The notes below the pieces were generated by a model, which did no database searches, was not told the origin of the DNA, and saw nothing but the letters and a program-made list of their open reading frames with translations. A stretch of DNA of 64,000 nucleotides from LSCE01 sp050485425 (lineage in GTDB: Bacteria; Pseudomonadota; Gammaproteobacteria; Nitrococcales; Aquisalimonadaceae): contig JBJHBJ010000004.1 of the NCBI GenBank assembly GCA_050485425.1, positions 1 through 64,000 on the forward strand, read 5' to 3'. Below, piece after piece: positions 58,635 through 64,000 of the stretch (position 1 is the first letter of the stretch; the number at the start of each line of letters is the position of its first letter). The position numbers were made by a program, and so were the translations under genes.

Positions 58635-59264
58635 TCAGGACCGGGGTCTGCCCTGGCGTTCACTTCCGTCGGCTCGCACGTAACGCCTCGGGAACCCGAA
58701 CAGTAGCGTGCAGCAGCGCAGTGCCCGCGAGGCGATGGCGATGGCAACCAAGGTCATCCCCACCGGCAGCATGCTCTTGATGATGAAGCGATAGGGAAGC
58801 CCGCTGGGCGCCTGCGAACGTTCGCCGCGCTCGAAGGACCGCCAGGCGTACTGGCTGAGTGCCTCGATGACGATGTAGAGCACCGGCAGCAACAGCAGCA
58901 CGATGGCCAGGAGCTCGATCCAGGCCTGGGTGCGTTCGGAGAACTTCTCCCGGAGCACATCCACCCGGACGTGATCGTCGGTGACCACCGCGTAGGCCAG
59001 TGTCAGCATCATGGTGGCGCCGAACAGGTGCCAGGAGAGCTCCTCCAGGCCGATGGAGCCGCGGCCGAGAATGAATCGATTGACGACGTTGGAGAGAACC
59101 ACGAAGAGTGTGGCGATCCACAGCCAGGACACGGCCTGGCCGAAAAGCCGGACGCCGCCATCCAGAACGTGGCTCACCCGGTTGGTGGGTAACTCCGGTC
59201 CGGATGAAAACCCGGTTCCCTGGTCCGGCTTGTCATTCCCGGTGGAGGTGGTGCTGTCGCGCAT
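58635..59264 (-). CDS. dctQ: TRAP transporter small permease DctQ
   Basis: Small four-helix membrane subunit that scaffolds DctM. ATG 59264 is preferred because GGAG lies 7 bases upstream; other in-frame starts at 59291 and 59354 lack this. 209 residues: long polar N-terminus (about 1-40), then four membrane segments. The family pattern WLWIATLFVVLSNVVNRFIL is followed by GLEELSWHLFGATMMLTLAYAVVTDDHVRVDVLR (outline; E-E-x-x-W, D-x-H-V-R-V-D). A GC-rich hairpin separates it from dctP. Confidence 0.92.
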   Translation of the reverse strand: MRDSTTSTGNDKPDQGTGFSSGPELPTNRVSHVLDGGVRLFGQAVSWLWIATLFVVLSNVVNRFILGRGSIGLEELSWHLFGATMMLTLAYAVVTDDHVRVDVLREKFSERTQAWIELLAIVLLLLPVLYIVIEALSQYAWRSFERGERSQAPSGLPYRFIIKSMLPVGMTLVAIAIASRALRCCTLLFGFPRRYVRADGSERQGRPRS

Positions 59265-59313
59265 GGCGGGTGCTCCGAACTCTCTGTGCATGGCTGGCTT
59301 GGGCACGACGAGA

Positions 59314-59340
59314 CCGGGGCGGGCCGTGACCCGTCCCCGG
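59314..59340 (-). other. Intercistronic hairpin between dctP and dctQ
   Basis: On the transcribed strand CCGGGGACGGG pairs with CCCGCCCCGG around a 6-base loop: ten pairs with one bulged A, about 21 bases after the dctP stop. Such stems after binding-protein genes often shield the upstream mRNA, giving more binding protein than permease. No T-run follows. Confidence 0.55.
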
Positions 59341-59361
59341 CGGTGTGTCTCCAACTATGCC

Positions 59362-60462
59362 TTAGTCGCGGGATCCGTAGAAGGTACGCGGCAGGTGGCC
59401 CTTGGCATGCCAGTTACCGTGCACCTCCATCCACTCCCGCTGACTCTGGAGCACCTTGTTGAACATCTCGTCGTTCGCGGCGAGCTCGTTCAACACGCTC
59501 ATGGTGACTTCCTCGAGCTGGGCGATAATGTCGTCGGGCAGGACCTGCAATTGCACGCCCTCGGCTTCGAAGTCGCGCAGCGCCTGCGGGTTCTCCCATT
59601 CGCTCTCGGAGAAGCCGTGCAGCGTTGCCGACCGGCAGCCCACTTCCAGCATCGCGCGGCTGGTGTCGGAGAGGCCGTCCCAGGCGTCCTGGTTCACCAG
59701 CAGGTGGGATGTGGTGTAGGTCTGGTGCCAGCCTGGGAGGGTGTAGTTCTGCACGATCTCCTGCATGCCCAGTATGCGATCCACCGCGGGCGCCGAGAAC
59801 TCGGTGGCGTCGATCGTGCCGCGTTCCATCGCCTGGTACAGCTCGCCGCCCGGAATCATGGTGACGGAAGCGCCCAGGCGCTCCATCACGCGGCCCCCGA
59901 TGCCTGCGAAACGGATCCGAAGACCGTCGATCTGGTCAAGGGATTCCAGCGGTTGTGCAAACCAGCCCGCCGCTTCCGGCCCGATGACCCCGCAGAGCAG
60001 CGCCCGCACACCGTAAGGCTCGTAGACTTCCTGCAACAGCTCGTTGCCGCCGCCGAAGTAGTGCCAGGCCATGAAAGCCGGAGGCTCCATGCCGAAAGGA
60101 GGGCCGGACAGCAGGGGAAGGACTGGGATGCTGCCCTGGTCATAGCCGATCCAGGTGAAGCCCGCGTTATAGCGTCCTTCCGAGACCGCATCGAGGATTT
60201 CGAAAGGCGGGATCAGCTCGCCCGGCTCGTAATAGCGCAGCTGCATGTTGCCGTTGGAAATCGCGCTGAGTGTTTCCGACAGGTGTTTGATGGGCGTGCT
60301 CAGCCCCACCAGGTGAGAGGGGAAAGCGATCGGCACCTGCCAGCGGACGCGTTCCTGGGCCTGGGCCGTGCTGGCGAAAACGGTACCGGCAAGCAGCGCC
60401 GTGGCGGCCACGCCAACAGCTGTCTTTCGGGCGACGTTGGTCACACCGCTCTTAAGGTCCAT
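59362..60462 (-). CDS. dctP: TRAP transporter periplasmic substrate-binding protein DctP
   Basis: Periplasmic solute receptor. 366 residues: signal peptide (about 1-36, cleavage near STAQAQE), then the DctP fold of the mannitol/chloroaromatic or 2-oxo-acid (TakP-like) subgroup. WQVPIAFPSHLVGLSTPIKHLSETL near the mature N-terminus (outline), YYEPGELIPPFEILDAVSEG, FTWIGYDQGSIPVLPLLSGPPFG (outline), and the carboxylate-contacting Arg region GLRIRFAGIGGRVMERLGAS. Glu in IDATEFSAPAVDRILG recalls subgroup members that bind metal-bridged carboxylates. First gene after the sigma-54 promoter. Confidence 0.93.
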   Translation of the reverse strand: MDLKSGVTNVARKTAVGVAATALLAGTVFASTAQAQERVRWQVPIAFPSHLVGLSTPIKHLSETLSAISNGNMQLRYYEPGELIPPFEILDAVSEGRYNAGFTWIGYDQGSIPVLPLLSGPPFGMEPPAFMAWHYFGGGNELLQEVYEPYGVRALLCGVIGPEAAGWFAQPLESLDQIDGLRIRFAGIGGRVMERLGASVTMIPGGELYQAMERGTIDATEFSAPAVDRILGMQEIVQNYTLPGWHQTYTTSHLLVNQDAWDGLSDTSRAMLEVGCRSATLHGFSESEWENPQALRDFEAEGVQLQVLPDDIIAQLEEVTMSVLNELAANDEMFNKVLQSQREWMEVHGNWHAKGHLPRTFYGSRD

Positions 60463-60547
60463 GAGGACTCCTCCACATCGATATAGGTTTTATTTAATGA
60501 AGCCTTCCCAGCGGGAGGCGCCGGCCGGCGATACAAGCACGGCCGTC

Positions 60548-60617
60548 CTCCGGTCACGGGACCGGAGAAATCAAGGCTGCATCGGAGGGGGCAGAGCCCC
60601 GTTTAGGTTCTCCTCCG
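60548..60617 (-). other. Hairpins in the dctP 5' leader
   Basis: Inside the ~194-base leader lie CTCCGGTC-N4-GACCGGAG (60548-60567), GGGGC-AGA-GCCCC (60588-60600) and the flanking CGGAGG/CCTCCG pair (60583-60588 with 60612-60617). Together they could give two stems between promoter and dctP. Role unknown. Confidence 0.45.
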
Positions 60618-60666
60618 ATACGGCGATGGGTATCGACGGTCTGCGTGCCGCCTTTGTCCTGAATAA

Positions 60667-60682
60667 AGCAGGCTTCGTGCCA
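60667..60682 (-). promoter_or_regulatory. Sigma-54 (-24/-12) promoter of dctPQM-bdhA-AACS
   Basis: Minus-strand TGGCACGAAGCCTGCT matches the consensus TGGCAC-N5-TTGCW, with one base changed in the -12 part. The invariant GG (60681-60680) and GC (60669-60668) are exactly 10 bases apart. Transcription would start near 60656. A sigma-54 activator gene directly upstream supports it. Confidence 0.85.
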
Positions 60683-60701
60683 TTTTATGAAATGATTTTA
60701 T

Positions 60702-60714
60702 AATCAGTAGCTTG
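60702..60714. promoter_or_regulatory. IHF-like site between enhancers and the -24 box
   Basis: AATCAGTAGCTTG matches the IHF consensus WATCAANNNNTTR at all but one defined position. It is centred about 52 bp upstream of the start site, next to A/T-rich DNA, where IHF bends DNA in many sigma-54 promoters. Confidence 0.6.
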
Positions 60715-60745
60715 GCTGTTCTTATAAAGAAGGGCGCGGGAAGAG

Positions 60746-60763
60746 TGTCCTGATTCAAAGACA
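60746..60763. promoter_or_regulatory. Activator dyad 1
   Basis: TGTCC-TGATTCAA-AGACA, an imperfect 18-bp dyad centred about 98 bp upstream of the dctP start site. It shares half-sites and spacer length with the two dyads further upstream. Confidence 0.7.
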
Positions 60764-60787
60764 GTTTCGGCGACTATAGCCGATTAG

Positions 60788-60805
60788 TGTCCGGATTTTC
60801 GATCA
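60788..60805. promoter_or_regulatory. Activator dyad 2
   Basis: TGTCC-GGATTTTC-GATCA, the weakest of the three dyads. It starts 42 bp from dyad 1 and 20 bp from dyad 3, so all lie on one DNA face. It overlaps the stop codon of the activator gene. Confidence 0.6.
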
Positions 60806-62242
60806 AATGTCCGGTTTCAAGGACACTCGCTCCAGCTTCTGATAGAAGACCGATCTGGATACGCCCAGCATCCGTGCTGCCCGCGTCCGGTTTCCTTCGG
60901 CCAGATTCAGGGCGTTCAGGATGGCCTCGCGTTCGGCATCCAGTACAACCTCGGTCAGGGGGCGGACCGGCCGGGTTGGGAGGGACGACGGAGACGTTGA
61001 TGCATGGTCGAGACCAGCCTGTGGCAGCAGCGGCTCCAGCTCGGCCACGTCAAGCTGGTCGCAATGCTCGTTCAGGGTCAGCGCCTGCTCCAGCGTGTTG
61101 CGCAGCTCCCGGACGTTGCCGGGCCAGCGGTGACGGGCCAGCAATGCCACGGCTTCCGGCGTGATTGTAGCGTAACCCTCTCCTTCCGCGGCGATGGTTT
61201 CGAGAATGGCGTCGCAGAGCACGCCGAGATCGCCCAGGCGCTCGCGTAACGGCGGAATGCGGACCTGCAGCACGTTCAGGCGGTAGTACAGGTCGGAGCG
61301 GAACTCGCCCTGGGCGATCATCGCTTCGAGATCCCGGCTGGTAGCGGCGATGAGCCGGACGTCCACCTTCTGCGTGGTGTTGGAGCCGAGCGGTTCCACT
61401 TCCTTCTCCTGCAGCACCCGCAGCAGCTTCGCCTGCAGTTGCAGGGGCATGTCACCGATCTCGTCGAGGAACAGCGTGCCGCCGTCGGCCAGCTGGAATT
61501 TTCCTTCGCGGGTGCGCTTGTCGGCACCGGTATATGCCCCGGGAGCCACGCCAAAGAATTCCGCTTCCAGCAGGTTTTCCGGAATGGCCGCCAGGTTCAC
61601 GCCGACGAAAGGCTGGTCCGAGCGACCCGACGCGGCATGGATGGCCTGCGCCAGCACTTCCTTGCCGGTCCCGGTTTCGCCGAGCAGCAGCACCGGTGTG
61701 TTTCTCCCGGCGGCCAGCCGGGCGCGGTGCTTGACCTCCAGCATGGCAGGGCTGAGCCCGACGAAATCCGACATGTCATAGCGGGTGGTCCGCCGGGCCA
61801 GTGCCCGCCGCGCCGCGGTGAGCTCCTTCTGCAGGCGCCGGTATTTCGAGATCAACGGGGTCAGCGGCTGCAGGTCATCGTAGAGGACGAAGGCAATCCC
61901 GCCGATCACGACGCCCTTGTCATCGCGAACGGGCAAGCGGGTCACCACCAGGTGAAGATCCTTGACCTCCATGATGTCCAGCAGGATGGGCCGCCCCGTC
62001 CTGACCACCTCGTGCATCCTGGATGCCGGTATCACGTCCAGCACCGGTCGTCCCACGACCGATTCAGGATCGCCGATTCCCAGCACCTCGGCGTAGCTCT
62101 GATTGATCCAGGTGATGCGCGCCTCCGCATCCACGGCGATGGCGCCCGCGCTGGCCTCCTCGAACAGCGGGAACAGGGTCTCGACCATCTCGCGGGTCAG
62201 GCTGCCGTTGCGACCACTGGCGTAGGGGGAGTTTGTGCTCAT
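60803..62242 (-). CDS. Sigma-54-dependent transcriptional activator, PAS-AAA+-Fis type
   Basis: 479-residue enhancer-binding protein that remodels sigma-54 RNA polymerase. N-terminal PAS domain (about 22-130, AGAIAVDAEARITWINQSYA) in place of a phosphorylated receiver, so it probably senses a small molecule or redox state. AAA+ domain about 158-390: Walker A GETGTGKE (188-195), sigma-contact loop GAYTGA (235-240; the usual motif is GAFTGA), Walker B TLFLDE (256-261), then RLNVLQVRIPPLRER and HRWPGNVRELRN. C-terminal Fis-type helix-turn-helix (GNRTRAARMLGVSRSVFYQKL). Its ATG overlaps the upstream FimX-like gene by 4 bp. Likely target: the adjacent dctP promoter. Confidence 0.94.
   Translation of the reverse strand: MSTNSPYASGRNGSLTREMVETLFPLFEEASAGAIAVDAEARITWINQSYAEVLGIGDPESVVGRPVLDVIPASRMHEVVRTGRPILLDIMEVKDLHLVVTRLPVRDDKGVVIGGIAFVLYDDLQPLTPLISKYRRLQKELTAARRALARRTTRYDMSDFVGLSPAMLEVKHRARLAAGRNTPVLLLGETGTGKEVLAQAIHAASGRSDQPFVGVNLAAIPENLLEAEFFGVAPGAYTGADKRTREGKFQLADGGTLFLDEIGDMPLQLQAKLLRVLQEKEVEPLGSNTTQKVDVRLIAATSRDLEAMIAQGEFRSDLYYRLNVLQVRIPPLRERLGDLGVLCDAILETIAAEGEGYATITPEAVALLARHRWPGNVRELRNTLEQALTLNEHCDQLDVAELEPLLPQAGLDHASTSPSSLPTRPVRPLTEVVLDAEREAILNALNLAEGNRTRAARMLGVSRSVFYQKLERVSLKPDI
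60808..60825. promoter_or_regulatory. Activator dyad 3 (best match)
   Basis: TGTCC-GGTTTCAA-GGACA is a perfect 5-base inverted repeat with an 8-base spacer, centred about 160 bp upstream of the dctP start. It lies inside the last codons of the activator gene. Confidence 0.75.
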
Positions 62243-64000
62243 GGCTCATCTGGGTCGGTGCCGGCCAGTTCCTCGTCGCCGAAGACATCGGCCGGTGCCT
62301 GCATGAAATATCCTTGTATATAGTCTACCCCCGCCCCCCACAGGCCGGACATGGCGCTGGCATCCTGGATCAGCGCCGCGATCGTGCGCAATCCGACCTT
62401 GCGGGCATGACTGGCTATGCCCTGGATCTCGCGAAGGTGTTCGGGGTTGCTCGCCATGTCCCTGGTGAGTTCGGAGGAAATCTTCACGTAGTTCAGGGGC
62501 AGACGGGTGAGCAGGTCCTGCAGGTCGCCTTCGGCGCGGTAGTGTTCCAGCGCGAGCCCGCATCCCATCTCCCTCAGGCTGCGGCAGACCGGAAGGGCGC
62601 TGCCCAGGCGATGCACCACCGCCTGCTGCGACAGCTGAAAGACCAGGCTGTCCGGCCGCAGCCCCGCGGCGCGGATCTGCTCGCCCAGCCAGGCCGTGAA
62701 CCCCTTGGTCTCCAGTGTTTCGGCGAACAGCTTGATGAAGAACACGGGCTGCTCCCGGCGTTCCTGCTGCTCGGCGAGTACATTCAGCGCGCGCAGGATC
62801 ACCCAGCGATCGATGTGCCGTGTCAGGCCCAGGCGTTGCGCGGGTGGGAGGAACTCCTGCGGCAGCAGGTCCTGGCCGCCGTCGTCCAGCATGCGGACGA
62901 AGACCTCGTAGAGGCTGGTTGGCTGGCCGGTCAGGCTGGCAATGGGCTGATAGACGAGCCGGAAGCGGTTCTCCGTCAGCGCCAGGTTAAGGTCGCGCTT
63001 CCATTCCCGTTCCAGCAGCGGGGCGGCGTCGGCCGTCGTGCCCGCATCGCCGGTTTCCTCGCCGGCAGCCTGCTGAGCCTGCTCCAGCGCATGCTGGGTG
63101 GAGCGCGTCTGCGGGCCCAGCATCACGCTGCCCAGCCTTGCCTCAAAGTGCAGCGGCGACGCGCCGGGCACGGCTACCCCCTCGCTCAACTGCCGCCGAA
63201 GGTCCTCAAGCAACACCCCCAGCCGTTCGCCATCCTGGCCATAAACCAGCGCGGCGAACCGCCCATGCTGCATATGGGTCGCCAGCGCAGGCGATGGCAG
63301 CAGGCGTTGCAGCAATCCGGCGACTGCGACTGTCACGGCCCGGGGGTTCGGACGGGATCCGTCCGCAGCCGTTTTCACCGTGGCATAGAGCAGCGCGGTA
63401 CTGCCGGCCGACTGCCGCGCAAGCGCCAACGCCTGGCGCAGCTCTTCCATGAAGTAGATCCGGCTGTGTAGCCCGGAATCGGCGTCGCGCCGGCTCAGGT
63501 ACCGCCAGGACGCCTGCAGGCCCCGCGCCCGCTGGACACGGCTGCGGATGATGCTGCCCAGGTCCAGCGGAGAGATGTTGCTGCCGACGATCCCGTCCAG
63601 CGCGGCTTTTTCGGCGACATGGTCGAATTTCCGCTTGTCGCCGCCGGTGAGCAGGAGTACCGGCAGGCTGTACAGGCCCGGATACTGGCGAAGCGCCGGC
63701 AGCAGCTCCTGCGGATTCAGCCCGTTCATATCGCCGTTCACCAGCAGCAGATCCGGGAGATCCTCGGCCAGCGATGAAAGAAGGTCCGGCCGGGTGGTCA
63801 GGCGGCGAAGCGGATGACCCGCCTGTTCCAGTTCGCGGGAAAGGCCTGCCAGGTGCTCGCTGTCGTCGAGTACGGCCACGGAACAGAGGGCTTCCAGGCC
63901 GGTGGCCAGGTGCTGCAGCCGGTAGGCGAGCACGGAGACGTTCACCGGCCGAATGAAGAATGCGTCTCCGCCCGTCCGCACCGCGGCCAGCCGGTCTTTC
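62239..64000 (-). CDS. FimX-like REC-REC-GGDEF-EAL protein, degenerate (partial, 5' end outside window)
   Basis: Open to the window edge, about 587 residues visible. It begins in the tail of a receiver domain (KDRLAAVRTGGDAFFIRPV, Arg for the usual Lys). A second receiver-like domain (about 38-155) has Asn at the phosphoacceptor position (LLLVNGDM) and lacks the Lys-Pro. A GGDEF-type domain follows (RRDADSGLHSRIYF for RDxLTGLxNR) but its active loop reads HGRFAALVYG, so no cyclase activity is expected. The EAL domain (about 330-580) has LVYQPIASLTG, then EVFVRM in place of EALLR, with QGYFMQAP at the end. Such domains bind cyclic di-GMP without cleaving it, as in FimX. Its stop overlaps the activator ATG. 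Confidence 0.85.
   Translation of the reverse strand, partial: KDRLAAVRTGGDAFFIRPVNVSVLAYRLQHLATGLEALCSVAVLDDSEHLAGLSRELEQAGHPLRRLTTRPDLLSSLAEDLPDLLLVNGDMNGLNPQELLPALRQYPGLYSLPVLLLTGGDKRKFDHVAEKAALDGIVGSNISPLDLGSIIRSRVQRARGLQASWRYLSRRDADSGLHSRIYFMEELRQALALARQSAGSTALLYATVKTAADGSRPNPRAVTVAVAGLLQRLLPSPALATHMQHGRFAALVYGQDGERLGVLLEDLRRQLSEGVAVPGASPLHFEARLGSVMLGPQTRSTQHALEQAQQAAGEETGDAGTTADAAPLLEREWKRDLNLALTENRFRLVYQPIASLTGQPTSLYEVFVRMLDDGGQDLLPQEFLPPAQRLGLTRHIDRWVILRALNVLAEQQERREQPVFFIKLFAETLETKGFTAWLGEQIRAAGLRPDSLVFQLSQQAVVHRLGSALPVCRSLREMGCGLALEHYRAEGDLQDLLTRLPLNYVKISSELTRDMASNPEHLREIQGIASHARKVGLRTIAALIQDASAMSGLWGAGVDYIQGYFMQAPADVFGDEELAGTDPDEP

Noticed and set aside
60368..60703. 111-codon plus-strand frame across the dctP leader
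   Set aside because: It runs antisense through the dctP signal peptide and the sigma-54 promoter, with no ribosome-binding site.

Overview
This is GC-rich bacterial chromosome (roughly two thirds G+C by eye), almost fully coding, from a gammaproteobacterium. From mlaF to argJ the gene order closely follows the Pseudomonas arrangement: mla-ibaG-murA-hisGDC-algW/degS-Nif3-petABC-sspAB-DolP-DiaA-yraN-lppC-rsmI-rnpB-mraZ...ftsZ-lpxC-dciA-secA-argJ. The cytochrome bc1 genes, short HisG, TRAP transporter and sigma-54 system suggest a purple-sulfur-related or halophilic lineage (Ectothiorhodospiraceae-like). That family placement is inference.

Layout. 1-5546 (minus strand): yrbG-kdsD-kdsC-lptC-lptA-lptB-rpoN, for Kdo synthesis, LPS export and sigma-54; rpoN is cut by the window edge. 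5761-12993 (plus): mlaFED, mlaB (no mlaC), ibaG, murA, hisG, hisD, hisC. 13003-14187 (minus): a DegS/AlgW protease. 14326-19065 (plus): Nif3-like protein, petABC (bc1 complex), sspA-sspB. 19151-22635 (minus): BON lipoprotein, DiaA-like SIS protein, YraN, LppC/LpoA. 22703-24195 (plus): rsmI, a three-armed palindromic repeat, and the RNase P RNA gene with its terminator.

24418-41993 (plus) is one compact division and cell-wall (dcw) cluster: mraZ-rsmH-ftsL-ftsI-murE-murF-mraY-murD-ftsW-murG-murC-murB-ddl-ftsQ-ftsA-ftsZ. Its front carries a near-consensus sigma-70 promoter and three 10-bp-phased MraZ boxes. lpxC, the convergent dciA, secA, argJ and a Nudix/ThiE fusion follow. On the minus strand come yacG, zapD, coaE, pilD, pilC and pilB, without pilA.

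54419-64000 (minus) is the most distinctive accessory region. A FimX-like protein with degenerate REC, GGDEF and EAL domains (5' end outside the window) overlaps a PAS-AAA+-Fis sigma-54 activator by 4 bp. Downstream is a TRAP transporter (dctP-dctQ-dctM), then 3-hydroxybutyrate dehydrogenase and acetoacetyl-CoA synthetase. The activator-dctP gap contains a full sigma-54 control region: -24/-12 element, IHF-like site, and three TGTCC-N8-dyad repeats spaced 42 and 20 bp. The simplest reading is a regulated system for importing 3-hydroxybutyrate (or a close relative) and converting it through acetoacetate to acetoacetyl-CoA. No insertion sequence, CRISPR array or tRNA gene was seen.
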